Positions 8,878-16,913 of a stretch of 64,000 nt of DNA are shown here, piece after piece (position 1 is the first letter of the stretch; every line of letters begins with the position of its first letter). Both the position numbers and the translations under genes were made by a program. The stretch is from assembly GCF_003429105.1 (NCBI RefSeq), contig NZ_QVTD01000003.1, positions 186,001 to 250,000 on the forward strand, given 5' to 3'. The stretch is from Peribacillus glennii. GTDB taxonomy: Bacteria; Bacillota; Bacilli; Bacillales; DSM-1321. The notes below the pieces were generated by a model. The model was not told the DNA's origin. It searched no databases and was given only the letters and a program-made list of their open reading frames with translations.

Positions 8878-9370
8878 TTTAATTGCCAACCTTGAAATAT
8901 ACTGGATGGTACCCTGTTCTGCTTCAAAGTTTGCTTCAAATAAGTAACTGCCTTTTTTATCCGGAACATAAAACGTTCCATGGTGATTTTCAAGTTCCAT
9001 CCTTTTTCCCTCATGGTTAATGAAAATCTTGACGGCTTTCCCAGTCAGCTCAGCTCCTTTTTCCTTTATAAAATCGAACTTTCTTGCCGCTTTTAAGGGA
9101 TATTTCAGAATTCTTCCTGGCGAATGCTTGGATATCGGCAATATTTTGCTCTACAGGCAGACTGCTTTCGTGTCTCCATTGATAATTTGCTTCTGGAATG
9201 AGTTCGGTTTGCAGGACTGTACTTAAATAGCCACTTGGAATAGGAGTTGTATCTTGTGCTATTTCCGGGTCACTTACCTCATGTAAAAATATTGCTGATA
9301 ATAACATGGATAGTAAAACAATGCCATTAATTAATATTACGGAAACTGCTGGAAATGCCTCCCTATTCAT
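8878..9370 (-). pseudogene. membrane-anchored exported protein, frameshifted
   Basis: Two overlapping minus-strand frames appear to be halves of one gene. The upstream half (9370 to about 9110) encodes an N-terminal hydrophobic anchor (VSVILINGIVLLSMLLSAIF) and an extracellular-looking segment. The downstream half (about 9141 to 8878), one base out of phase, encodes a beta-rich stretch with KGSYLFEANFEAEQGT that looks like an immunoglobulin-like or FixH/YtkA-like domain. Neither half is convincing alone, and both keep coding character up to the switch near 9060-9140. A real mutation or a base-calling error in the assembly would both explain it. The family assignment is weak. Confidence 0.45.
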
Positions 9371-9478
9371 ACTTCATCCCCCATGGATGTAATGTTTGCC
9401 TAAATATTAGTTCAGCATGGCGATGCTCTTTCCCTGCTTTTGTAAATAAAAAGCAGTATGACATCATCATATTGCTTT

Positions 9479-9925
9479 CTATCTTTTGCGTTTCAGTTTC
9501 CTGGCAAGCCTCGAAAAAAATCCTTGCTTTTTTTGTTGCCCATTTTGACTTTTTCGTCTTTTTTCCACCGTTATGATCTCTTTGTCAATTGCCGTGTCAT
9601 AAGCTAAAACAAGGCCTAAATCAGAGTGTTTTCCGTTATCTGCAACGATTTTGAAAGCCACTTTATGTTTGGTTGCCAAATCGATATATTTTGAGATTTC
9701 AGAGTATTCCATAGCACCGTTTAATAATAATGTCGCAGTTGGATTCTTCTGCAGCATGCTCGTAATTTCAGGGTACACTGTTTTTTCCCTGACCTGCCCC
9801 TGGGATAAAACTACGACCACCCTTTCACGAAGTGTGCCCAAGTATTTTCTGCGTTCTTCCGGTTTTATTTCCTTTTTTCCATGAATCCCCTGTTGGAGCA
9901 CTTCATCCACGGTTTGCCTAGACAT
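9479..9925 (-). CDS. yueI: YueI family protein (DUF1694)
   Basis: A 148-residue cytosolic protein of the DUF1694/YueI family, found across Bacillales and of unknown function. The conserved core runs from the N-terminal region VDEVLQQGIHGKKEIKPEE through YLGTLRERV to the segment around LLNGAMEYSEISKYI. The C-terminal tail is strongly basic (residues about 130-148). I chose the ATG at 9925 because TTAGGAGG sits seven bases before it; an upstream in-frame ATG at 9952 lacks a ribosome site. Monocistronic by position. Confidence 0.82.
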   Translation of the reverse strand: MSRQTVDEVLQQGIHGKKEIKPEERRKYLGTLRERVVVVLSQGQVREKTVYPEITSMLQKNPTATLLLNGAMEYSEISKYIDLATKHKVAFKIVADNGKHSDLGLVLAYDTAIDKEIITVEKRRKSQNGQQKKQGFFSRLARKLKRKR

Positions 9926-10151
9926 ATTCATGCCTCCTAACTTCTCTCTCACCTTATTAAATGAACTTTTCCCGTTCCTGACACCTGTAATTATAGATTC
10001 TGCACAGACGCTGTTCCTTAATCAGTTTTTTAAAGGTAATCCATACTGTAATTAAATTGTAAAAGTATTTACATTTTTGTAATCAATAGCCAGTCTTGCC
10101 GCATAGGATGGTAGGGTTAGAATTCAACACAGATAAAAAGGAAGGGAAGAA

Positions 10152-10895
10152 ATGAGAAAAATTCTGCTTAGCGCCATTTTGGTTTGTTTCATGGTAATGG
10201 GTGCCACCCCTGCTTTTGCGGCTGGAAGCCAATTCATCATCATCAACAAATCAAATAACCAGTTAGGGTACTATGAAAACAGCAAGCTGACAAAAGTATT
10301 CCGGGTTGGCACTGGAAGAAGTGCATCGTATACGCCGGAGGGGAAATTCAAAATTGTCAACAAAATCGTCAATCGCCCTTATTACAAGGGAAACATCCCT
10401 GGAGGCAGCCCGCGCAATCCATTAGGGAACAGATGGCTTGGCCTTAATGCTCGCGGTACCTGGGGAACGACCTATGCAATCCACGGCAACAACAATCCAA
10501 GCTCAATCGGAGGTTATGTAAGCAGCGGCTGTGTCAGGATGCATAATAGTGAAGTACAGTGGCTTTATTCAAAAGTGAAAGTAGGCACCCCTGTCATCAT
10601 TACAACCTCTGGAAAATCTTTTGACTCGATAGCAACAGCAAGCGGATATAAAGTAAAAAAATCCACTATTACCGTTCCTGTATCCTCTTCGGCAGTTTTG
10701 AAAAAAGGAAGCCGTGGGGATGAAGTGATAGAACTGCAGCGGACTCTTACAAAACTTGGCTACAATACAAAAGGTATTGATGGTATTTTTGGAGCTGCCA
10801 CAGATGCAGCAGTCCGAAAGTACCAAAAAGCCAAAAACCTGAAAGTTGACGGCATTGTCGGCCCGGCAACTAAAAAAGCATTGGGAATGATATGA
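10152..10895 (+). CDS. secreted L,D-transpeptidase with C-terminal peptidoglycan-binding domain
   Basis: A 247-residue exported enzyme that would form 3-3 cross-links or attach stems in the cell wall or spore cortex. Residues 1-23 form a Sec signal peptide ending in AFA. A YkuD domain follows, with the catalytic signature HGNNNPSSIGGYVSSGCVRM: the histidine, the serine-glycine pair, the nucleophilic cysteine and the arginine are all present. A PG_binding_1 domain (about residues 183-245, KKGSRGDEVIELQ ... GIDGIFGAATDAA) ends the protein. The order catalytic domain then binding domain differs from B. subtilis YkuD, which has an N-terminal LysM. The RBS AAGGAAGGG precedes the ATG and a terminator follows, so it is a single-gene unit. 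Confidence 0.92.
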   Translation: MRKILLSAILVCFMVMGATPAFAAGSQFIIINKSNNQLGYYENSKLTKVFRVGTGRSASYTPEGKFKIVNKIVNRPYYKGNIPGGSPRNPLGNRWLGLNARGTWGTTYAIHGNNNPSSIGGYVSSGCVRMHNSEVQWLYSKVKVGTPVIITTSGKSFDSIATASGYKVKKSTITVPVSSSAVLKKGSRGDEVIELQRTLTKLGYNTKGIDGIFGAATDAAVRKYQKAKNLKVDGIVGPATKKALGMI

Positions 10896-10940
10896 AAAAA
10901 AGGGTAACCCGAGTTATAATACGGGTTAACCTTTTTTGAT
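10896..10940 (+). terminator. terminator after the L,D-transpeptidase gene
   Basis: A 16-bp stem with one G-T pair (AAAAAAGGGTAACCCG with CGGGTTAACCTTTTTT), ending in a T run. Confidence 0.88.
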
Positions 10941-11017
10941 TTTCTTATAGTCTCGTCATTGAAATAAAGTATCTGCCCTTTGGGCAACTTATAGACAAGG
11001 TTGGGAGGTGTATCATT

Positions 11018-11116
11018 TTGTCTGATGTTTTAGTGGAAGGCATTCTTCAAGCAGTACTTTCCGCAGGATGGATTGGCATGTTTATAGTCCTCGGTTTCAT
11101 ACGTTTGGAGAGATAG
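11018..11116 (+). CDS. 32-residue putative membrane micropeptide
   Basis: A TTG start lies seven bases after a strong GGGAGGTG ribosome site. The 32-codon frame encodes an acidic N-terminus, one hydrophobic helix of about 20 residues (AVLSAGWIGMFIVLGFI) and a positively charged end RLER, a normal inside-positive membrane micropeptide. It sits between the L,D-transpeptidase terminator and the convergent response regulator. I do not recognise a family. The ribosome site and helix make it more than a chance frame, but conservation is untested. Confidence 0.45.
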   Translation: MSDVLVEGILQAVLSAGWIGMFIVLGFIRLER

Positions 11117-11140
11117 TGTTATCTGCTCCTTTACTTCTGG

Positions 11141-11779
11141 TTAACGGTCAAAACCATTTCGGACTGCATATAGGGCAGCCTGTGTCCTGTCCTGTAAATT
11201 GAGCTTAGCAAGAATATTCGATACATGTGTTTTAACTGTTTTCTCAGTAATAAACAATGCTGCTGCAATCTCTTTATTGCTCTTCCCGTTTGCGATTTCT
11301 ATTAGTACTTCCTTTTCCCTCGCGGTCAATTCTTCCAGTGAACTGTGTTTTTCCTGTTTGCCCTGCAGGTGGAATAATAATTGTGATGTAATTTTCGGGT
11401 CTAATTGATTTTCCCCGCCTACCATCTTATGTATCCCCTCAACAAGCTTATCAGGGTCACTGTCCTTAAGCTGGTAGCCCCCTGCCCCCGCTTCTAATGC
11501 TGGCAGTACATGGTTCTTGTCGGAAAAGCTTGTTAGGATCATGATTTTTGCCGCTGGATTTTCTTCACGGATTTTCCTTGTCGCCTCCACTCCATCCATT
11601 ACAGGCATCGACAAATCCATTAAGATGATATCAGGTTCCAAATCTCGGGCTTGTTCCACGGCTGCAAGCCCGTTTTCCGCTTCACCCACGATTTCAAGCC
11701 CTTTTTGTGTTTGTAAAAATAAAACAAGTCCTTTTCTGACGATATGGTGATCGTCCGCTACTAAGATTCTGATTGACAC
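11141..11779 (-). CDS. NarL/LuxR-family response regulator (YhcZ/AirR-like)
   Basis: A 212-residue response regulator. The receiver domain occupies residues 1-120, with acidic pocket ADD at 8-10, phosphoacceptor D55 in IILMD and the usual switch threonine/lysine region. A LuxR-type helix-turn-helix (about 145-205, LTAREKEVLIEIANGKSNKEI) binds DNA. It is the downstream partner of the histidine kinase, 11 bp away, in one minus-strand operon. Lengths and order match the B. subtilis YhcY-YhcZ pair and the staphylococcal AirSR (YhcSR) pair. Target genes are not visible in the window; the nearby formate and respiratory genes are a guess only. Confidence 0.9.
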   Translation of the reverse strand: MSIRILVADDHHIVRKGLVLFLQTQKGLEIVGEAENGLAAVEQARDLEPDIILMDLSMPVMDGVEATRKIREENPAAKIMILTSFSDKNHVLPALEAGAGGYQLKDSDPDKLVEGIHKMVGGENQLDPKITSQLLFHLQGKQEKHSSLEELTAREKEVLIEIANGKSNKEIAAALFITEKTVKTHVSNILAKLNLQDRTQAALYAVRNGFDR

Positions 11780-11790
11780 GTGAAGTCCTC

Positions 11791-12909
11791 CTAAAAGGGA
11801 ATTGAAACGGAAATGGTAGTCCCTTTCCCATGACTTGTATGTATGCTAAAATGGCCGCACGCACCCTCCGCCCTGTTTTTCATGTTGGCCAGCCCCAATG
11901 TGGGAATTTCAATGGCGGGATCATATTGAAAACCGCACCCATTGTCTTTGATCACCACTTCTACATGATCTGGTTTAAAGACGAAATCAAAAAAAATTTC
12001 CCGCTCCCCGGCATGTTTTTGGCAATTATTGATGGCTTCCTGGCCAATCCTCCAAAGCAGTTCTTCGATTTGAGCAGGCAGCATGACTACTCCTTTTACC
12101 GAAGTGTGAACCTGTAAGCCGAGCATTTCCCCATATCCAATCAAAGCGCTGATGATGCCCTTCTCCAGCCCTTTTGGCCGCAGCTGCCAGATGAGGGCTT
12201 TCATTTCCGCCTGTGCATACTGGGTAATACTCTGAATATTCCGGAATACTTCGGTGTGCTCCATATTATTTTCTGCTGCGGAACCGGCTTTTGCCATAAG
12301 ATTGATAGAGTACAGCAACTGGTTGACAGAATCATGTAAATCTTGCGCGAGCCTGTTCCGTTCTTCCAACAGTGCCATCTCTTTGGCCTGCTCCGTCAAC
12401 CGGATCCGCTTAATCGTATTGCCAATCTGAAATGCTATTGCTTCAAGCAGGGCCAATTCTTCGCATTGAAACCGCTCCTTGCCTGCTGAGGCAACATTAA
12501 GGATGCCAAACCTCTCTTCCCCCGACCGCAACGGAACAGTCGCGTGGTGGGTCAAACCGAGAGTGTCTCCCCAATTATTTTCAATGGCATCCTCCAGCCG
12601 CTGGCATTCTATTATATTTGTTGCGTTTTGCAATTTTCCCTTCATATAGCGGTTCACACACCAGCAATTTGAACCGCACATAGGCTTATACTTTTCATTC
12701 AATAACGCGGGTGGAAGATTTCGTGACGCTATCATATCAAAGTTATCATTCTCGTGAAAAAGAAAGATCCAGCCTGTCTCAAACCCGGTAACCTCCAATA
12801 ACTTTGATAACACATCATTAAGGACTACCGGAGTTTCTGTACCCTCATTCAGTGTGGCGGAAATTTGCTTCATGATCGTTAACTCATGCAAATGGTTTCG
12901 TTCAGCCAT
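11791..12909 (-). CDS. GAF-domain sensor histidine kinase with four-cysteine cluster (YhcY/AirS-like)
   Basis: A 372-residue cytosolic kinase without membrane segments. An N-terminal GAF domain (about residues 25-170) is followed by a HisKA_3 dimerisation domain with phosphoacceptor H192 in QDLHDSVNQLL, and an ATPase domain with N and G boxes near 290-372. Within GAF there are cysteines 78, 82, 84 and 102 (pattern C-x3-C-x-C-x17-C). In the related S. aureus AirS, GAF cysteines hold an oxygen-sensitive 2Fe-2S cluster, so redox or oxygen sensing is the likely input here. It heads the operon with the response regulator. The Fe-S assignment is by analogy. Confidence 0.88.
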   Translation of the reverse strand: MAERNHLHELTIMKQISATLNEGTETPVVLNDVLSKLLEVTGFETGWIFLFHENDNFDMIASRNLPPALLNEKYKPMCGSNCWCVNRYMKGKLQNATNIIECQRLEDAIENNWGDTLGLTHHATVPLRSGEERFGILNVASAGKERFQCEELALLEAIAFQIGNTIKRIRLTEQAKEMALLEERNRLAQDLHDSVNQLLYSINLMAKAGSAAENNMEHTEVFRNIQSITQYAQAEMKALIWQLRPKGLEKGIISALIGYGEMLGLQVHTSVKGVVMLPAQIEELLWRIGQEAINNCQKHAGEREIFFDFVFKPDHVEVVIKDNGCGFQYDPAIEIPTLGLANMKNRAEGACGHFSIHTSHGKGTTISVSIPF

Positions 12910-13033
12910 AATATTCTCCCTGTGATTGAAAAATTCAAATCTTTAAGTAATTTATCTCACTAACCAATATATCATGAGTTTTCGCTAAGACTCCCGATTT
13001 TCCTGCTCTTTTTTTCGTTTAAAAGCAAAAGAA

Positions 13034-13062
13034 AAAGCCGGAGGCTTTAATCCGGCTTTTTA
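13034..13062 (-). terminator. terminator overlapping the stop of the 38-residue gene
   Basis: AAAAAGCCGGA and TCCGGCTTTTT form an 11-bp stem with an 8-base loop. The minus-strand T run and the overlap with the small gene's stop codon suit it as that gene's terminator; it could also serve the other strand. Confidence 0.8.
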
Positions 13063-13176
13063 CCAATCGGTCGTAATTTCAAGAAGCTGATCGATATCCA
13101 CGATGTTCATCTCAAGATTGTCTTCAACAATCGCAGCGGTAGCTTCCAATAACTTATCAATATCAATATTCAACAT
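13060..13176 (-). CDS. 38-residue acidic protein with internal duplication
   Basis: An ATG at 13176 follows a near-ideal AAGGAGGG ribosome site with seven-base spacing. The 38-residue product is acidic and appears to be two copies of one motif: NIDIDKLLEAT near the start and NIVDIDQLLEIT near the end, joined by AIVEDNLEM. A terminator overlaps the stop codon, so this is a complete small transcription unit. No family is recognised and there is no signal or membrane segment. It lies upstream of the AirS-like kinase on the same strand, with a terminator between them. Confidence 0.6.
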   Translation of the reverse strand: MLNIDIDKLLEATAAIVEDNLEMNIVDIDQLLEITTDW

Positions 13177-13752
13177 CAATAAACCCTCCTTATGACGAAT
13201 AATATATGTAATATAGTTTTATTTACCCTCTCTGGTCTTCTGTTAAACATTTCGTGCTCAACAAAGTAAAATATGTGGGTAGAAAGTTTGATTTAATAAT
13301 TGTCATGTGATTGTTACAGTCCGGAAATAAAATCAAGGCTTTCGTCATAAAACAAAATACGAAGTAAATAACATTTTAAGATTTAGCAAGTTTAATGGTG
13401 AAAAATATGCAAATTTAGGTTATTACAGAAGAGCTATACAAATATAATTTTTATAAAGTTCGCAAATTACGATAAGAGGTGTGTAATATGTGGTAAATGT
13501 TCTGGGGCGTAATGAACGCAATTATCTTAACATCGATTTATTTGCAGATAATCGCGGTACGTATTAGCTGCCCGATTGATTTGGAAAATGGCTAAAGAAG
13601 GGCAGCTCCTAAATTCCTTGGCTATGTGAACAAATTAGGGCTTCCTGTAAATGTTCTCATTAAGAATCTGTAAATCGCCTGTTTATTTTTTGCTGCCTCG
13701 CCCCTTTTCTGTTAAATTTTATTTAGTTTTATTTTTGTAGCAGGAGAAAAAA
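13177..13752. other. 576-bp spacer, possible degraded small genes
   Basis: An AT-rich spacer. At 13490 a GTG follows AAGAGGTG and opens a 25-residue frame (ending 13567). An overlapping frame from an ATG at 13497 encodes a hydrophobic stretch; after one stop it resumes with coding-like sequence ending PVNVLIKNL near 13672. An inverted repeat AGCTGCCC/GGGCAGCT (about 13566-13607) lies between. This may be the remnant of a short gene, or nothing. The chromate transporter promoter must lie near 13600-13740, but I cannot place it with confidence. Confidence 0.25.
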
Positions 13753-14943
13753 ATGGAGAAAAAACAAAATGTCAAATTTTCAACCTTATTAGAAATACTA
13801 TTCGTGTCATTTAAATTAGGGCTTACCTCTTTTGGTGGCCCCGTCGCACATTTGGGGTATTTTCGCGAGGAATATGTCAAGCGAAGGAATTGGCTGGATG
13901 ATAAGACCTATGCTGATTTAGTTTCATTATGCCAGTTTCTTCCCGGGCCCGCCAGCAGCCAGGTAGGAATCGGCATTGGCACTATTCGTGCGGGAATGCT
14001 TGGGGGCCTTGTTTCCTTTATTGGATTTACCCTACCCTCTGTACTCATCCTGATTGCATTTGCATTAGTTATTGATCGACTTCAAGTTATTGATACTGGA
14101 TGGGTGTATGGCCTGAAGCTTGTGGCTGTTGCGGTGGTGGCCCATGCCATTGTAGGGATGTCAAAAGCGTTGGTCCCTGATATCCCGAGAAAGTCGATCG
14201 CTTTGTTTGTCATGATTGCCATTTTGGTGTGGCCTTCCGCTTTCAATCAAGTGGTAATGATTTTGCTGGCTGGCGTTATTGGACTTTTTCTTTATAAAAA
14301 TGAACCAAGGGAAAGCCAGACGGATAGTGTTTTTACGGTTTCATATAAAGCCGGACTTATCTCCCTGGGAATTTTCGTTTTTTTATTAGCTGCTCTACCA
14401 TTACTGAACGCATATACCAATATCCGGTGGATCGCCATGTTTGATAGCTTCTACAGGATTGGTTCCCTAGTATTTGGTGGCGGGCATGTAGTTCTTCCGC
14501 TTCTTGAAAGCGAATTTGTGCCCGGGGGATGGCTGAGTGAAAATGCCTTCCTGACAGGATATGCCGCTGCGCAGGCTGTCCCGGGGCCGTTGTTTACCTT
14601 CGCATCCTTTATAGGTGCAGTAATTGGAGGATGGCCGGGAGGGCTGCTTGCTACTGCAGCGATATTTCTGCCGGCATATCTGCTCGTGATTGGCACTTTG
14701 CCGTTTTGGGACAGAATTCGCCGCAATCCATTTGCAGGCGGCGGTCTAAAAGGTGTGAATGCAGGAGTGCTTGGACTGTTGATTGCTGCTTTTTACGATC
14801 CAATTTGGACGAGTTCTATCTTCAAGCCACTAGACCTTGCTTTTTCGGCATTCTTATTTTTTATGCTTGCTTACTGGAAGCTTCCTCCGTGGGCCGTCGT
14901 GCTCTCTGGTGGATTGGGAGGCTGGATTCTCTCTGTTTTATGA
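13753..14943 (+). CDS. chrA: chromate transporter, two-domain CHR family
   Basis: A 396-residue inner-membrane protein with two homologous CHR halves (about residues 8-180 and 200-390), each with about six membrane segments. The family motif appears in both: FGGPVAHLGYFREEYV and FLPGPASSQ in the first half, FGGGHVVLPLLESEFV and AVPGPLFTFA in the second. Long-chain CHR proteins export chromate, often with sulfate as a competing anion. No ChrB or ChrI regulator is adjacent, and the gene is alone between spacer and terminator. The substrate is by family only; some CHR members are not proven chromate pumps. Confidence 0.93.
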   Translation: MEKKQNVKFSTLLEILFVSFKLGLTSFGGPVAHLGYFREEYVKRRNWLDDKTYADLVSLCQFLPGPASSQVGIGIGTIRAGMLGGLVSFIGFTLPSVLILIAFALVIDRLQVIDTGWVYGLKLVAVAVVAHAIVGMSKALVPDIPRKSIALFVMIAILVWPSAFNQVVMILLAGVIGLFLYKNEPRESQTDSVFTVSYKAGLISLGIFVFLLAALPLLNAYTNIRWIAMFDSFYRIGSLVFGGGHVVLPLLESEFVPGGWLSENAFLTGYAAAQAVPGPLFTFASFIGAVIGGWPGGLLATAAIFLPAYLLVIGTLPFWDRIRRNPFAGGGLKGVNAGVLGLLIAAFYDPIWTSSIFKPLDLAFSAFLFFMLAYWKLPPWAVVLSGGLGGWILSVL

Positions 14944-14952
14944 ATATTTATG

Positions 14953-14984
14953 CAAAAAAATCCGGTGTGGACCGGATTTTTTAG
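14953..14984 (+). terminator. terminator after chrA
   Basis: A perfect 12-bp stem AAAAAATCCGGT/ACCGGATTTTTT with a four-base loop. Confidence 0.9.
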
Positions 14985-15144
14985 TGTTTGAAATCCGCTG
15001 TATGGCATGCCTTCACAGGAAAGGCTTAAGACTTGGCGAGTCTAGTCTGTGACTCTCTTGACAGATAGGAAAGATTCCATGACTACAGTGGTTCCTTTGC
15101 TCCTCCCTTTTTATGTAGTTTACCAGATGCATCCTGTTCAAAAT

Positions 15145-15342
15145 TCAACAATACCTAATATCGCAGGATGTAAAGGAATGGCCGACACCCATTCCTTTTC
15201 GTTCATTCCAAATACACTGCTCGGGCAGCTTCCAGAAAAGCTCTTCAAAATAATCGCCTGACCCATCCTCCACCATTTCGTCCGGTGTGTCCAAAAAAAT
15301 AATCAAAGAACTTAAATTTTTATTATTTATTATGCTCTTCAT
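15145..15342 (-). CDS. 65-residue hypothetical protein
   Basis: An ATG at 15342 lies eight bases behind a long purine ribosome site AGGGGGGG. The 65-residue product starts MKSIINNKNLSSLIIFLD and carries an acidic middle and a cysteine-containing end. I do not recognise a family. The preceding bases TATAGTGTAG could be part of a promoter. The strong ribosome site supports translation, but codon use is not decisive and part of the frame could be fortuitous. It lies between chrA and cotS, near another small broken frame. Confidence 0.4.
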   Translation of the reverse strand: MKSIINNKNLSSLIIFLDTPDEMVEDGSGDYFEELFWKLPEQCIWNERKGMGVGHSFTSCDIRYC

Positions 15343-15421
15343 CAATAAATCCCCCCCTAACTACACTATACAAATATGCATTGGCATGCTTGGGAGGTGA
15401 TTGAACTTCATGATATATTCT

Positions 15422-15547
15422 TCATGATCTGGTTTCGATGGACCATACCGGTTTCTTTCCTTTATCGGATAACACGCGAACATTGATGGCTTTGTAAGGC
15501 TAGTGCTTCAACACGCGTTCTACAACTTCCGAATATAACGTGCCCAT
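15422..15547 (-). pseudogene. 41-codon small gene interrupted by an in-frame amber stop
   Basis: Behind a GGGGGAGGTG ribosome site an ATG opens a 42-codon frame. Codons 2-15 (GTLYSEVVERVLKH) and 17-41 (PYKAINVRVLSDKGKKPVWS and five more) are well-formed, with TAG as codon 16 and TGA at the end. Coding quality is the same on both sides of the TAG, and a single change from TAC or TAT would restore one ORF. I do not recognise the protein. Most simply it is a recently inactivated small gene; amber readthrough or a sequencing error are alternatives. Confidence 0.5.
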
Positions 15548-15813
15548 CCGGCACCTCCCCCATTAAATCGACAATTTTGAAATTAACTAGTGATGCTGTC
15601 CTATACAACTCTTTATATAAAGCATAGTTTAATAAAAAGTATGAAGTTGCTACACCAAAGGTTCGCTATGGACTTTAAAAAGTGCGGAATAAAGGCCAGC
15701 CGTTCACTGTTGGCTGATAATGGTCCGGGATGATTCAGTATGGACCTTTCAATAAAACGGTCCTCTACCAAAGAACGAAAAATGGAGACCAATTTTACAT
15801 TCGTAGGAGGGAT

Positions 15814-16908
15814 ATGGTGGAGAAAACAATCATTACACCTTGGGATGTCGACGAACAAATGCATGAGTTTTATGTACCCGAATATATAGAAACCATTGGT
15901 TATGAGGTACTTAAAAGCTATGACCTGTCAGTTTCAAGCATGCAATGTGTAACTACCAAGCCAGATAAAGGCGGTGCCATTTGGAAAATCGAGACTAATA
16001 AAGGGCAGAAAAGCTTTAAGCTTCTGCACCGCAGGCCGACAAGAAGCTTGTTTAGCTTAGGGGCGCAGGAATATTTGGTAGATATCCAGGCTGCGAGAGT
16101 GCCAGCCATCGTCAAAACAAAGGATGGCGTCAATTATGTGGAAGCTGGAGGTAAACTCTGGTTTGTAGCTGAATGGATTGAACCATTAGAGCCAGTTACA
16201 AAAGATCTGGAAGGAGCAAAACACCTTTGCCGCGCACTTGGAGAATTCCATCGGTTAAGCAAGGGGTATGTCCCGCCTTCCGGAGCGGAGGTTGCATCGA
16301 GGATCCATAAATGGCCAAAAAGCTTTAAAAAAACGCTTATTAAAATGGATTGGCTGCGAACGGTTGCAAATGCATATCAGGAAATGCCGGCTAGCCAGTC
16401 AATACTTGCTGTCGTAGACCAATTTGAGGAACAGGCAAGAACCAGCCTGGAAAGGCTGAATCAATCCAAATATTACGATTTAGCGAAACAAGGCAACCAA
16501 TTCTGGGGCCTGGTCCATCAGGATTATGGATGGTCAAACGGACAAATGGGCCCCGGAGGCATGTGGGTCATTGACCTTGATGGTGTTGCGTTTGACTTCG
16601 GCATCCGGGACTTAAGAAAATTGATATCCGGCACTATGGCGGATTTATTTAACTGGGATGTAACGTGGGTCCGTGAAATGATTAAGGCGTATCATGAAGA
16701 AAACCCAATCACACCGGAACTTTATGATCTTCTTATGATCGAGTTTTCCCTCCCAAATGAATTTTACAAAAATATTAAGGAAGCTGTTTACGAACCTGAA
16801 TTATTCCTGAATGAACAAACTACCCAGCTGATTCAAACAATTGTTGATACAGACCGGACAAAATGGCCAGTGCTCGAAGAAATCCAGAACGATTGGAAGG
16901 GTGTGTGA
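15814..16908 (+). CDS. cotS: spore coat protein CotS (kinase-like fold)
   Basis: A 364-residue member of the CotS/YutH group, spore-coat proteins with an aminoglycoside-phosphotransferase-like fold. The catalytic-loop pattern is present as HQDYGWSN around residue 237, followed by the DFG-like aspartate in VIDLDGV, so the kinase-type site looks intact; a true substrate is not established for the family. It is made in the mother cell and deposited in the inner coat in B. subtilis. AGGAGG lies three bases before the ATG chosen here (a GTG one codon later is equally well spaced). The glycosyltransferase gene follows after 5 bp, the cotS-cotSA order known from B. subtilis. Confidence 0.88.
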   Translation: MVEKTIITPWDVDEQMHEFYVPEYIETIGYEVLKSYDLSVSSMQCVTTKPDKGGAIWKIETNKGQKSFKLLHRRPTRSLFSLGAQEYLVDIQAARVPAIVKTKDGVNYVEAGGKLWFVAEWIEPLEPVTKDLEGAKHLCRALGEFHRLSKGYVPPSGAEVASRIHKWPKSFKKTLIKMDWLRTVANAYQEMPASQSILAVVDQFEEQARTSLERLNQSKYYDLAKQGNQFWGLVHQDYGWSNGQMGPGGMWVIDLDGVAFDFGIRDLRKLISGTMADLFNWDVTWVREMIKAYHEENPITPELYDLLMIEFSLPNEFYKNIKEAVYEPELFLNEQTTQLIQTIVDTDRTKWPVLEEIQNDWKGV

Positions 16909-16913
16909 TATAT

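Noticed and set aside
15049..15261. Plus-strand 70-codon frame opposite the 65-residue gene
   Set aside because: No ribosome site and antisense to a frame with a strong one.
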